A DNA stretch of 64,000 nt, from positions 3,038,001 to 3,102,000 of the forward strand of contig VINJ01000001.1 in NCBI GenBank assembly GCA_013376735.1, in the 5' to 3' direction. Positions 47,456-58,215 of the stretch are shown here, in pieces (positions within the stretch are counted from its first letter, which is position 1; every line of letters begins with the position of its first letter). This stretch comes from a bacterium Scap17 (GTDB lineage Bacteria; Pseudomonadota; Gammaproteobacteria; Pseudomonadales; Halomonadaceae). Made by a program: the position numbers and the translations under genes. Under the pieces are notes generated by a model that saw nothing but the letters and a program-made list of their open reading frames with translations, was not told where the DNA came from and did not search any database.

Positions 47456-47564
47456 CTTTCATGAACCCGCCCACGGCTTTCTACAAACCCGCTCGAGGCT
47501 CATCACAAGCCCGCTTGAGGCTCATTACAAGCCCGCTTGAGGCTCTTTATAAGCCCGCCTGAGG
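47456..47564. repeat. 22-bp tandem repeat array
   Basis: Five 21-22-bp units of the form CTCATTACAAGCCCGCTTGAGG begin two bases after the TIGR04282 gene's stop; the CCGCTTGAGG end-of-unit motif already occurs at 47446-47455, containing that stop codon. There is no spacer diversity, so it is not a CRISPR. Confidence 0.9.
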
Positions 47565-47675
47565 CTCTTCACACCTTCGGCATGCCTCCCAAAGTCGTAT
47601 GCATTTTTGCTCACACTGCCCTTCTTCTGCGCCGCAGGGCTGTTACACTCGCTGCATCGTGACTCATATGTCACA

Positions 47676-47787
47676 GCTTGACGGGGTGCCGGTAAGACCG
47701 GCTGAGATGTCATGCGCAGGCAACGTCCTTGCGTGAATGACGATCCCGCCGAACCTGATCCGGCTAGTACCGGCGTAGGGATCAAGC
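47676..47787 (+). promoter_or_regulatory. TPP riboswitch (THI element) upstream of tenA
   Basis: The conserved blocks are ACGGGGTGCCGGT, CGGCTGAGAT, and GAACCTGATCCGGCTAGTAC plus CGGCGTAGGGA. P1 closes with GCTTGA (47676-47681) and TCAAGC (47782-47787). It should respond to thiamine pyrophosphate and reduce tenA expression. A short hairpin follows at 47811-47832; the tenA start is 158 bp beyond P1. Confidence 0.95.
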
Positions 47788-47944
47788 GCGAAGCGATGCC
47801 ACTCGATATCGTCACCACTTTCTCACGGTGACTGTCGGCACCTCCCCCGCTTTTCCCCTGCTCCTGTTCCGGTACTGGCCACACTTGCGCCAGAGACCTG
47901 TCGTCCCATCACGGGTCGTCAGCACGCTCACCGAGGGATGTGTC

Positions 47945-48604
47945 ATGCCCAGTTTCAACGACCTGACCAGTGCCTGCGCCGAGGAATGGCGTGACTATCT
48001 CGAGCACGACTTCGTTCGCCAGCTGGGCGAAGGTCGTCTGCCGGAGGAGTCCTTTCGCCACTACCTGCAGCAGGACTACCTGTTCCTGATCCACTTCGCG
48101 CGTGCCTGGGCACTGGCCGCCTACAAGAGCCGCACCCTCGCGGAGCTGCGTCAGGCCACGGCCAGTCTCGACACCATCCTCAATACCGAGCTCGATCTGC
48201 ATATCGGCTACTGCCGCGAGTGGGGCATCAGCGAGGATGACCTGAGCGAGCTGCCGGAATCGCGCGCCACCCTGGCCTATACCCGTTACGTGCTCGATTG
48301 CGGCCAGCGCGGCGACCTGCTCGATCTGCACGTGGCGCTCGCGCCCTGCCTGATCGGCTACGGCGAGATCGCCGAGTGGCTGCTCGATCAGGACACCACC
48401 GAGATCGAGAACAACCCGTACGCGGACTGGATCGCGATGTACTCAAGCGATGACTTCAAGGAAGCCGTCGAAGCCGAGCGTGAATGGCTGGATGCGCGGC
48501 TCTCGGAAGTCTCGGAGCGCCGACTGGGTGAACTGGTCGATGTCTTCCGGGACGCCACGCGACTCGAGATCGACTTCTGGCAGATGGGTCTCGATCGCGC
48601 CTGA
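47945..48604 (+). CDS. tenA: TenA-family thiaminase II / aminopyrimidine hydrolase
   Basis: A 219-aa protein of the TenA class with cysteine (TenA_C): the segment LAPCLIGYGEIAEW near residue 135 carries the catalytic Cys. It salvages the pyrimidine of degraded thiamine by hydrolysing aminopyrimidines. GAGGGA precedes the ATG at 47945; the longer upstream ORF is not used. It has its own riboswitch and lies upstream of the thiC riboswitch, whose region separates it from thiC. Confidence 0.93.
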   Translation: MPSFNDLTSACAEEWRDYLEHDFVRQLGEGRLPEESFRHYLQQDYLFLIHFARAWALAAYKSRTLAELRQATASLDTILNTELDLHIGYCREWGISEDDLSELPESRATLAYTRYVLDCGQRGDLLDLHVALAPCLIGYGEIAEWLLDQDTTEIENNPYADWIAMYSSDDFKEAVEAEREWLDARLSEVSERRLGELVDVFRDATRLEIDFWQMGLDRA

Positions 48605-48768
48605 GTCATGACGGACTGACATCCCGGCGCTCGCCATGAGTCGCTCGGGATGACGCCATCCTCCATGGATGGCATGGCTGACAGGCCAACAGAGCCTGGA
48701 TGCGAGAACGCTCCCCGCGGCAAGCCTGACGCTTCGGACAACACCCTCTCGCATTGAAATCTGCACAC

Positions 48769-51041
<2,273 letters not shown>

Positions 51042-51086
51042 CCAAGCGCCTGACGCACAGGAAAGCTGACTTTCCAAGCGACACAA

Positions 51087-51120
51087 AAAACGCCCCAACC
51101 AGTGATGGTCGGGGCGTTTT
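51087..51120. terminator. Bidirectional terminator between thiC and ppiC
   Basis: A 14-bp stem with one mismatch (51087-51100 / 51107-51120), flanked by A- and T-runs, serving the two convergent genes. Confidence 0.85.
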
Positions 51121-51170
51121 CGTCACATCCTGCCAGAGGCTCATGACATCTCATGAGCGTGACAGAAGGC

Positions 51171-51449
51171 TCACGTGCGGCTGGTGACTTCCAGCAGGTG
51201 ATAACCGAACTGGGTCTTCACCGGGCCCTGCACGGTGTTGATGGGGGCGCTGAACACGACTTCGTCGAATTCCTTGACCATCATGCCCGGACCGAAGGCA
51301 CCCAGGTCGCCGCCACTGCGGCCGGACGGGCAAGAGGAGTGCTCGCGAGCGGCATCAGCGAAATCGCGGCCGTTCTCGATTTCGGTCTTGAGAGCTGCAC
51401 ACTGTTCTTCGCTGGAAACGAGAATATGACGCGCTGTGGCCTGTGCCAT
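51171..51449 (-). CDS. ppiC: Peptidyl-prolyl cis-trans isomerase C (parvulin)
   Basis: A 92-aa cytoplasmic single-domain parvulin: ARHILV (start of fold), HSSCPSGRSGGDLGAFGPGMMV, and QFGYHLLEV at the end, equivalent to E. coli PpiC. The ATG at 51449 is chosen (AGGTGA upstream) over a GTG three codons before it. Confidence 0.94.
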   Translation of the reverse strand: MAQATARHILVSSEEQCAALKTEIENGRDFADAAREHSSCPSGRSGGDLGAFGPGMMVKEFDEVVFSAPINTVQGPVKTQFGYHLLEVTSRT

Positions 51450-51584
51450 GTCTATCACCTGTCACTGATCGAATAAATGCCGCCGGCAATCACCGGCGGC
51501 GTGGCAGGTCATTGTGGCCCAAGGCAGCGCTCGCCGCTAGCGTCGCGCGCCTCCCCACCTGCTCAGCGATACTCCAGACACGCG

Positions 51585-51614
51585 AACGCCCATCCGGAAG
51601 ACCGGATGGGCGTT
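51585..51614 (-). terminator. Terminator of the phasin gene
   Basis: A perfect 13-bp stem (51585-51597 / 51602-51614, loop AAGA), 35 bp after the stop; a second small hairpin (51619-51638) lies closer to it. Confidence 0.8.
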
Positions 51615-51649
51615 GAGGACGCTCGCCTGAGAGCGTCGGCAGCAATCGC

Positions 51650-52018
51650 TTACTTGGCGACTTTCTGCATGGCCTCGGAGGCGGACTTGGCGTTGCTTTC
51701 TGCCAGTTCCTGACCTTTCTTGGCGTATTCCTGGTTCAGCTCGACCACTTTCTGGGTGTCGTTCTGCAGCTTCTCGCCCAGAGTCTTGACGGTTTCCTGC
51801 TGCTCCTTGACGAAGTTCTTCAGACCTTCGCTGTCCTTGATCTCGAGCATGGAACGCGCCTGGGTCAGGGAAGCATCAGCATAGGACTTGGTCAGTTCCA
51901 TCTGTGCGCCGATCAGCTTCTCGCTGTAATCGATGCTCAGGGCGCTGAACGCACGCAGCGGAGACAGGAACATATCGTCGAACTGCTGAGCGGACTTCTC
52001 GAAGTTGGCATTGAACAT
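51650..52018 (-). CDS. phaP: Phasin (PhaP family)
   Basis: A 122-aa amphipathic, all-helical protein that coats polyhydroxyalkanoate granules. The sequence (e.g. FEKSAQQFDDMFLSPLRAF, then long helices with few aromatics and rich in Glu, Gln and Lys) is typical of Phasin_2 proteins. No polymerase gene is in this window. The upstream region carries operator-like palindromes. Confidence 0.9.
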   Translation of the reverse strand: MFNANFEKSAQQFDDMFLSPLRAFSALSIDYSEKLIGAQMELTKSYADASLTQARSMLEIKDSEGLKNFVKEQQETVKTLGEKLQNDTQKVVELNQEYAKKGQELAESNAKSASEAMQKVAK

Positions 52019-52188
52019 GTAGGCACCTCCAGGGTATTGGCATCACACTGAAATGAACCGGAGCGTTGCTCCGTTCGGTTATCAGGACTGAACCGGGCTG
52101 GTGCACCGTAGTGACCGAGCCATCATTATCAAGCCGTCACTATCAAGCCGTCGCGGTCAGATAGTGCTATCGACCAGGTTCCATCCTC

Positions 52189-52228
52189 GCTGCAACGCAG
52201 CATAAGACAGTCTTTGTTGCACTGCAAC
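52189..52228 (-). promoter_or_regulatory. Phasin promoter with PhaR-like operators
   Basis: On the minus strand TTGCAG (52222-52227) and TATGCT (52199-52204) form a 17-bp-spaced -35/-10 pair. GTTGCA-C-TGCAAC (52216-52228, perfect) covers the -35, and GCTGC-AAC-GCAGC (52189-52201, perfect) touches the -10. Both match the CTGC-N-GCAG/TGC-N-GCA type of site recognised by PhaR, the granule-sensing repressor of phasin genes. The rest of the 52019-52485 gap holds no gene; 52380-52470 is degenerate purine-rich DNA. Confidence 0.65.
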
Positions 52229-52485
52229 ATCAAAAACATCGCAACGACTGGTCTGTACGCCCTGATTGATGCAGTTGGCTGATTACACTGGAGAAAAACA
52301 ATCAGAAGCCGAAAAGAAAATTGACGCCTTGGGGCCCCGTCATGCCACACACCACGCCCCTGGAGCACCAGACTGGGCCAAAGTGCTGGGCCATAGGGCT
52401 GGGAGGATAGAGAACTAGGACAGAGGGCTGAGACAGAAGCCCGAAGCTGAAAGGCTGAACTTGAGGAGAGCGCCGTGCTTATCCC

Positions 52486-53805
52486 TCACTGGCATGAGGC
52501 GTCGCGACAGCGTTTGCAGAGCAGGCGCCCGCCCAGCACGCGCGCCTGCTCTGTCTGGCGACAGAAGTCGACACTCTCGCTGGAGAGCCAACGCCGACAG
52601 CCCTGGCAGCGCGGCAAGCCATCCTCATCCTGTGACTGGGCGGAAGACGCGCCCTGCTGATTGCCGGGCACAGTCCCCGGCTGCTCGCCTGCCGTCTGCG
52701 GGCTAGCGGGATCTGCTTGGCTGTCCTGGTGCCGGGCCTGCCCCTGAGCCTGGTCCAGCGCCGGGTGCCCGGGCTGCCAATGCGCGGCCTGCAGCCCTCG
52801 CCCCCCAAAACCGCACTGCCGTTTCAGGGCAGCTGTAGATGTCACGCCACGCTGGACCGCCAGCGTCGTGTCATCCGGCGCTCCCTCCTTGTCCTCAGAC
52901 TCTACCGCCATGGCAGCGCTTCCACCTGAGGTCCGCGCCAGCTCTTCAGGCGATGGCGGCGGTTGCCATAGATAGGCCAGCGGGGACAGCGGAGTGGCAG
53001 CGTCGTCCTCCGTCGCGCGCACGTCAGCGGCCAGGCCCAGCTTTGCCACCCAATCCGTATTGGGGGCCACATGCCGGGTCGCGATGGCGCGCCCCAGCTG
53101 GCGCAGGCGGCGCTGATCAAGGCGGTGGGTAAAACTGCGCAGCCGTGTCACGTAAGCGGTCTTGCCACTCACCTGCAGGCACTGACGCTTGAGGCGCGCG
53201 AAGGACAGCAGCGCACGACTGTCCACGATATCTTCCGGCGGTCGGCTGACCTGAGCCGCATCGGCCACCAGGATGCGATAGCGCAATTGCGGCTGCAGCG
53301 TCATCCCCAGCCGCACAGGCAGCAACGAGGAGGCCTCCAGCCATTGCATGATGGCGCGGCTACGCTCAGGGATCGTCTGCAAGGGACACGGTGTCACGGC
53401 ATGCGCCATGGCACCATCTCCGCCAGTGGGTGTCTCGCTCCCCCGCGCGACTCGTCCGCCATGGGCCAACAGCTCACCGAAGGGGGTGATCGAGAGCGTC
53501 AGATCAAAACAGGAGGCATCCAGCACCCAGACCTGCATGAGGCTGTTGATCAGCAGGTGATCGATCTCGATCACGCCCTCTGCCTGCGTCAGGCGCACAT
53601 CATGCAGCACGACCCAATCATCCCGCGTCCCCAACAAGGCATCCAGCTGGCTTGCCAGTGCACGGCGACGCGCCTGACGGGCACGTATCGCACGCAGGGC
53701 CTCCAGCACCTTGTGGCGCTCAGGTGCGGCAAGCGCAGCATCCTGCGCCAGCACCTCGAGCACCAGCAGATCGTATTCCCGTGAATCGCAGTCCTTGATC
53801 AGCAT
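52486..53805 (-). CDS. NERD-domain protein with C-terminal zinc ribbon
   Basis: A 439-aa protein. The NERD (nuclease-related) domain covers about residues 55-150 (DDWVVLHDVRLTQAEGVIEID, then VWVLDASCFDL); NERD proteins are presumed DNA-processing nucleases. A long, poorly conserved Gln/Gly/Ser/Ala-rich segment (about 310-395) precedes a C-terminal zinc-ribbon-like Cys pair set (CQGC ... CKRC, about 397-435). Function unknown. Just upstream on the same strand lies the FemAB-like gene (129 bp away). Confidence 0.8.
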   Translation of the reverse strand: MLIKDCDSREYDLLVLEVLAQDAALAAPERHKVLEALRAIRARQARRRALASQLDALLGTRDDWVVLHDVRLTQAEGVIEIDHLLINSLMQVWVLDASCFDLTLSITPFGELLAHGGRVARGSETPTGGDGAMAHAVTPCPLQTIPERSRAIMQWLEASSLLPVRLGMTLQPQLRYRILVADAAQVSRPPEDIVDSRALLSFARLKRQCLQVSGKTAYVTRLRSFTHRLDQRRLRQLGRAIATRHVAPNTDWVAKLGLAADVRATEDDAATPLSPLAYLWQPPPSPEELARTSGGSAAMAVESEDKEGAPDDTTLAVQRGVTSTAALKRQCGFGGRGLQAAHWQPGHPALDQAQGQARHQDSQADPASPQTAGEQPGTVPGNQQGASSAQSQDEDGLPRCQGCRRWLSSESVDFCRQTEQARVLGGRLLCKRCRDASCQ

Positions 53806-53934
53806 GGGCGCCTCTGGATTAGAGCATTCATATATAACTCAGTGTAGCGCTCCATTCGCAATCTTTCTTGCCTCTGACTCCGCGGGAGAATCCGCCAGCG
53901 GATAGCGGATGACAGTCACGAGGCCTGAAGGTCA

Positions 53935-55263
53935 TCACTCCTGCGCTGGCTGGGGCGCGGCCTCCCGGTAAGGCAGCATTGCCGTCACCTGCTGTCGCGC
54001 CTTGCTGATCCAGCGTGCCTCCTCCTCGACCGCCTCTGCCACCGCCTCCTGAAGCCCGGGATGCATCAGCCAATGCAGCGACCCGGTGGCATACGCCGCG
54101 AAACCGCGGCTGATCTTGTGCTCACCCTGAGTACCGGGGTCGAAGCGCTTGAGCCCTCGCTGCAGACAGAATTCGAGCCCCTGGTAATAGCAGACCTCGA
54201 AGTGCAGACAGTCGGCATGCACTTCGCTGCCCCACCAACGACCATACAGGCAATCACTGCCGATCAGACACAAGGCTGCCGCTACCGGCACGCCCTGCTC
54301 ATCGCGCGCCTGCACCAGCAGCAACCGCTCGGGCATGTGGCGCCTGAGCTGCTGGAAGAAATCGAGCGGCAGATAGGGCCGCTGGCCTCGCTCGAGATAG
54401 GTCATGCAGTAGCAGCGGTAGAAGGCCGCGATGTCATCAGGGCCAATCTGCGCTCCCTCGAGCCTGGCCAGCGTGAAGCCCTGCTCGGCGACCTTGCGCC
54501 GCTCGCGACGGATCTCCTTGCGCCGTTTGGAGCGCAGACTCTCGAGCCAGGTGGCGAAGTCAGGCTCGCCGCGTGACTGCCAGTGATATTGCATCCCGGG
54601 ACGCGAAATCAGCTCCGGAATCGCCGCCTGCCAGTCTTGCCGCTCCTGTGCCGAGGCAAACAGCAGATGAAACCCGCTGTGCTCATAACGACGCAGCGCG
54701 CTACCCGGCTCAGCCGCGGGTGCGATACCCGCCTTGAGGTGCGGCCACAACCAGGCAAGCAAGGCACGCCGGGCAGCGGGCGACGTCAACTGCGGCGAGG
54801 TGACAAGACGCGGCCCGTCACTGGGGGTGAACGGCACGGCAGTCAACTGCTTGGGGTAATAGCGACCACCGGCCTGCTCCAGGGCCTCCGCCCATTGCTG
54901 GTCGAACACATATTCGCCACGCGAGTGCAGTTTGAGATAGCGCAGCAGCCCTGCCAGCAAGCGGCCGTCGGCGTCTCGCACTACCAGATGGGCAGGATGC
55001 CAACCACTGGCGGCGCTGGCCGCACCGCAGCTCTCCAGCGCGCTCAGATAGGCATGTTGCAGGAAGGGATAGTCATCGCCTGCCAGCGCATTCCACTCAC
55101 TGACGGTGAGGGCGTCGAGGGAATTCAGCACCTCCAGGCGCCAACCCTGCTTCTCTGCGGCATCTGCGGCGCTCGCAACCTGCTGCTGGCCTGTCGCAGC
55201 CCCTGCCGCGTGAGCCGCCGCCCCTGTCGCCGCCTCATCCTCTACCTGCCATTGCCCTGTCAC
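53935..55263 (-). CDS. GNAT/FemAB-like acyltransferase (DUF482)
   Basis: A 442-aa protein of the peptidogalycan biosynthesis/recognition family (DUF482, PF04339), with a GNAT fold like FemAB. Recognisable segments are VVRDADGRLLAGLLRYLKLHS, SKRRKEIRRERRK, GRWWGSEVHADCLHFEVCYY and GTQGEHKISRGF. The first 35 residues are Ala/Gln-rich. The start is GTG at 55263, supported by GAGGAG 6 bases upstream. Substrate unknown. Confidence 0.85.
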   Translation of the reverse strand: MTGQWQVEDEAATGAAAHAAGAATGQQQVASAADAAEKQGWRLEVLNSLDALTVSEWNALAGDDYPFLQHAYLSALESCGAASAASGWHPAHLVVRDADGRLLAGLLRYLKLHSRGEYVFDQQWAEALEQAGGRYYPKQLTAVPFTPSDGPRLVTSPQLTSPAARRALLAWLWPHLKAGIAPAAEPGSALRRYEHSGFHLLFASAQERQDWQAAIPELISRPGMQYHWQSRGEPDFATWLESLRSKRRKEIRRERRKVAEQGFTLARLEGAQIGPDDIAAFYRCYCMTYLERGQRPYLPLDFFQQLRRHMPERLLLVQARDEQGVPVAAALCLIGSDCLYGRWWGSEVHADCLHFEVCYYQGLEFCLQRGLKRFDPGTQGEHKISRGFAAYATGSLHWLMHPGLQEAVAEAVEEEARWISKARQQVTAMLPYREAAPQPAQE

Positions 55264-55342
55264 CGTACTCTCCTCATGGTCTTGCCATGCCCACCGCTGA
55301 TGCAGACATGCCGCATATCCCAGGACATGCTAGTGTGTCGTC

Positions 55343-55756
55343 ATGATGCAGGACAACGAGACCCACATGACAGAGACTCCCACGCCGCCCGACGACACGT
55401 CCACGAGCGGCTCGCAGACCCCGGGGCGCACTCAAGAGTCCTCGCAAGGGCCCTCTCAAGGCCCGTATGCGCCGACCCCGCCCGCGCAGGACACCCATGC
55501 CAGCACGAATCTCATGGCAGTGGCCGCCTTCGCCCTGAGCGTGCTCGGCTGCCTGCTCGCGCCTGCGGCACTCGGCGGCGTCGTGTGTGGCCACATTGCG
55601 CGCAGCCAGATCCGCCGCAGTGGCGAAGCCGGTGACAGCTGGGCCCTGGCCGGGCTGATTCTCGGTTATCTGCTGATCGCCCTGTCGCTGGCCGGCCTGC
55701 TGATGTTCGGCGGCATGATGCTGACCATGTTCGGCATCATGGCCTTCAGCACCTGA
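55343..55756 (+). CDS. DUF4190 small membrane protein
   Basis: A 137-aa protein with an N-terminal Pro/Thr/Ser-rich hydrophilic part (about 55 residues) and two transmembrane helices (about 57-80 and 102-130) joined by HIARSQIRRSGEAGD, the DUF4190 layout. A later ATG at 55367 is an equally possible start. Function unknown. It precedes pncB by 160 bp. Confidence 0.82.
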   Translation: MMQDNETHMTETPTPPDDTSTSGSQTPGRTQESSQGPSQGPYAPTPPAQDTHASTNLMAVAAFALSVLGCLLAPAALGGVVCGHIARSQIRRSGEAGDSWALAGLILGYLLIALSLAGLLMFGGMMLTMFGIMAFST

Positions 55757-55915
55757 CCAGCGCCTGGGCTCTCCGGCTTGAACGTGCAGCGCGCCTGCAC
55801 GGATAATGCGTCGACATTGCTTCCCCGTGCCAGCGGGGCATGCCTGCCTCTCGCAGCGCCTGCCCTGCCAGCGATTCCGGTTCCCCCGAGCCGCCTTGAT
55901 ACTGAGCGAGCCTCG

Positions 55916-57088
55916 ATGTTGTACTCGATTCTCGATAATGATTTCTACAAGTTCACCATGCAGAACGCCGTGGTGAAACTGTTTCCGTATGCGCGCGCTC
56001 GCTACGCCTTCATCAACCGTGGCGAGCATTCGTTCCCGCCGGGGTTCGGCGAGGCCTTGCGCATCGCGGTAGACAACATGGCCGAACTGGCATTGAGCGT
56101 GGAAGAGAAATCCTTCCTCGAGCTTCACTGCCCCTTCCTGGACCCGACCTACCGCGACTTCCTGGCGGGCTTCCGCTTCGATCCCTCCGAAATCACCATC
56201 ACCCAGACCGGTGATGAGCTGGAGGTGCATATCGAAGGCTACTGGTATCGCACCATCCTGTGGGAAGTCCCGCTGATGGCGATGATCAGCGAGCTCTGGT
56301 ATCAGCTGGGCGGAGATCAACGCGACAGCGATCAGGCCCTGCGCGACAGCACCCTGGCCAAGATCGAGCACTACAAGCGTCTCGGCATCCGCGTGGCGGA
56401 ATTCGGTACTCGTCGTCGGCACTCCTACGATGTGCACGACAAGGTGGTCGCGGGCCTCAAGGATCACGGCCGCGGCTGCTTCATCGGCACCAGCAACGTG
56501 CACATGGCGCAGCGCCATGGCATCAAGCCGATCGGCACGCACGCCCATGAGTGGTTCATGTTTCATGCCGCGCGCTTCGGCTTCAAGATGGCCAACATCC
56601 TGGCGTTGGAGAACTGGGTCAAGGTCTATCGCGGCGACCTGGGGATCGCCCTGTCTGACACCTTCACCAGCCAGGCCTTCTTCAAGAGCTTCGACAAGAA
56701 ATTCGCCAAGCTGTTTGACGGCGTGCGCCACGACAGTGGTGACCCCATCGACTTCGCCGAGACCACCATCCGTCACTATGAGTCGCTGGGGATCGACCCC
56801 AAGACCAAGACCATCGTGTTCTCCGATGGCCTGGACACCGACAAGGTCGATCGCATCGTGCGCTACTGCGCCGGACGTATCGGCATGTCGTTCGGCATCG
56901 GCACCAACTTCACCAATGATGTCGGCCCGCAACCGATGAACATGGTGATCAAGATGACCGAAGCCCGCCCCGAGGGTCAGGAATGGGTGCCGGTGATCAA
57001 GCTGTCGGATGTCTCGAGCAAACACACCGGTGACCCCGACATGATTCGTCTGGCGCACCAGGTGCTGTCGCTCAAGGAGCTGGATTGA
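55916..57088 (+). CDS. pncB: Nicotinate phosphoribosyltransferase
   Basis: A 390-aa enzyme of NAD salvage that couples nicotinate and PRPP. The motif GTHAHEWFMFHAARFG (about residue 210), with the phosphorylatable His, and DTFTSQAFF and VRHDSGDP are those of bacterial PncB. The start at 55916 (MLYSILDNDFYKF) matches the family N-terminus; the ORF extension to 55778 does not. Confidence 0.96.
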   Translation: MLYSILDNDFYKFTMQNAVVKLFPYARARYAFINRGEHSFPPGFGEALRIAVDNMAELALSVEEKSFLELHCPFLDPTYRDFLAGFRFDPSEITITQTGDELEVHIEGYWYRTILWEVPLMAMISELWYQLGGDQRDSDQALRDSTLAKIEHYKRLGIRVAEFGTRRRHSYDVHDKVVAGLKDHGRGCFIGTSNVHMAQRHGIKPIGTHAHEWFMFHAARFGFKMANILALENWVKVYRGDLGIALSDTFTSQAFFKSFDKKFAKLFDGVRHDSGDPIDFAETTIRHYESLGIDPKTKTIVFSDGLDTDKVDRIVRYCAGRIGMSFGIGTNFTNDVGPQPMNMVIKMTEARPEGQEWVPVIKLSDVSSKHTGDPDMIRLAHQVLSLKELD

Positions 57089-57183
57089 GCCGCGCGCTCA
57101 GCGAGAGCTGAGCGCCTTGCCATGGCCTCCTGCCAGAGGCCTTGAAACAGGCTCATGAACCAGCTTCTGGAAAAGCCCCATGA

Positions 57184-57218
57184 AAAAGCCCGCCCGGAAA
57201 CTTCCCGGGCGGGCTTTT
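57184..57218. terminator. Bidirectional terminator between pncB and the hydrolase gene
   Basis: A 14-bp perfect stem (57184-57197 / 57205-57218), flanked by A and T runs. Confidence 0.85.
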
Positions 57219-57253
57219 GCATGTCGATCCCCTTCAGCACCGGTGACGGCGGC

Positions 57254-58120
57254 TCAGGTCTTGACTGACTTCTTCGGTGTCTTGAAGACCTCATTGAAGA
57301 GGTTGAGCATGACCTGCCAGGAAGCCGAATCTGCGGCTGCATCATAGCCCAGCGGCAGATCGTACCTGGCCGCCTTGGCATCCGACTCCGGATTGGTGAA
57401 GGCGTGCCTGGCGCCCGGATACTGGATCAACGTGGTGCGCGTCTCGAGTGACTGGAAGGTCGCGACCAGCTTGTCGAGATCCTCCTGCGGCACCAGCGTA
57501 TCGGCCGCGCCATTCTGGATCACGACCCGGCCGGCAAACGGCTCGGGCTCCGTCACGGCAATCGACGGGCTGCCATGGAAGCTGACGACCGCCTTGAGCG
57601 GCGCTCCGGTCAGCGCCATGTTGAGCACCACGGCACCGCCGAAGCAGTAGCCGATTGCCGCCATGCGCTCGCCATCGACTTCCGGGCGTGAGCGCAGCAC
57701 CGCCAGCGCCGAATTGAAGCTGGATTCGGCCTTTGGCCAGTCACTCATCACCGCAGAGGAAAAAGCACCGGCCTCCTTGGGGTGCTCGGCCGTGCGCCCA
57801 CCACCATACATGTCGACGGCCATGACCACGTAGCCCAATCCTGCCAGCTGTTCGGCGCGCTTGCGGGCGTAGCTGTTCAAGCCCCACCACTCATGTACCA
57901 ACAGGATACCGGGACGGCGCCCCTGCGCCTTGGCATCGCGTGCGATCAGGCCGACGTGCTCCTCACCATTGGCCCGATAGGTCACCGTCTCCGTCACCAC
58001 CTGCGGCCCCTCGAGACGATTGACCAGCGGTGCATCCTCGGCGGCCATGGCCTGTCCGGCAGAAAATACCGACTGTGCAAACAACAGGGTGCCAGCGCAC
58101 CAGCCACGTAACATTCGCAT
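57254..58120 (-). CDS. Exported dienelactone hydrolase-family protein
   Basis: A 288-aa alpha/beta hydrolase (DLH family). The signal peptide is about 26 residues (ending AMAAE). The nucleophile is Cys in GYCFGG (about residue 160), with Asp in NGAADTLVP and His in GARHAFTNP completing the triad. Substrate not known; exported DLH homologues are common in gammaproteobacteria. AAGGAG stands 6 bases before the ATG. Confidence 0.88.
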   Translation of the reverse strand: MRMLRGWCAGTLLFAQSVFSAGQAMAAEDAPLVNRLEGPQVVTETVTYRANGEEHVGLIARDAKAQGRRPGILLVHEWWGLNSYARKRAEQLAGLGYVVMAVDMYGGGRTAEHPKEAGAFSSAVMSDWPKAESSFNSALAVLRSRPEVDGERMAAIGYCFGGAVVLNMALTGAPLKAVVSFHGSPSIAVTEPEPFAGRVVIQNGAADTLVPQEDLDKLVATFQSLETRTTLIQYPGARHAFTNPESDAKAARYDLPLGYDAAADSASWQVMLNLFNEVFKTPKKSVKT

Positions 58121-58133
58121 CGTCTACTCCTTG

Positions 58134-58169
58134 TATGACGTGATCCACTTGCATGACGCGATCCACAAC
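58134..58169. repeat. 18-bp direct repeat upstream of the hydrolase gene
   Basis: Two 18-bp copies (TATGACGTGATCCACTTG and CATGACGCGATCCACAAC) in the upstream region between the hydrolase gene and the GGDEF gene. Confidence 0.7.
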
Positions 58170-58215
58170 CCGAGACACCGGCTGCCGGTGTGCCCGATTG
58201 ATCACCGGTGTTGGC

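Noticed and set aside
47456-47564. CRISPR array
   Set aside because: Units are contiguous with no variable spacers and no cas genes are nearby; it is a simple tandem repeat.
52129-52368. 79-codon minus-strand frame upstream of the phasin gene
   Set aside because: It overlaps the promoter and the palindromes and shows no domain.
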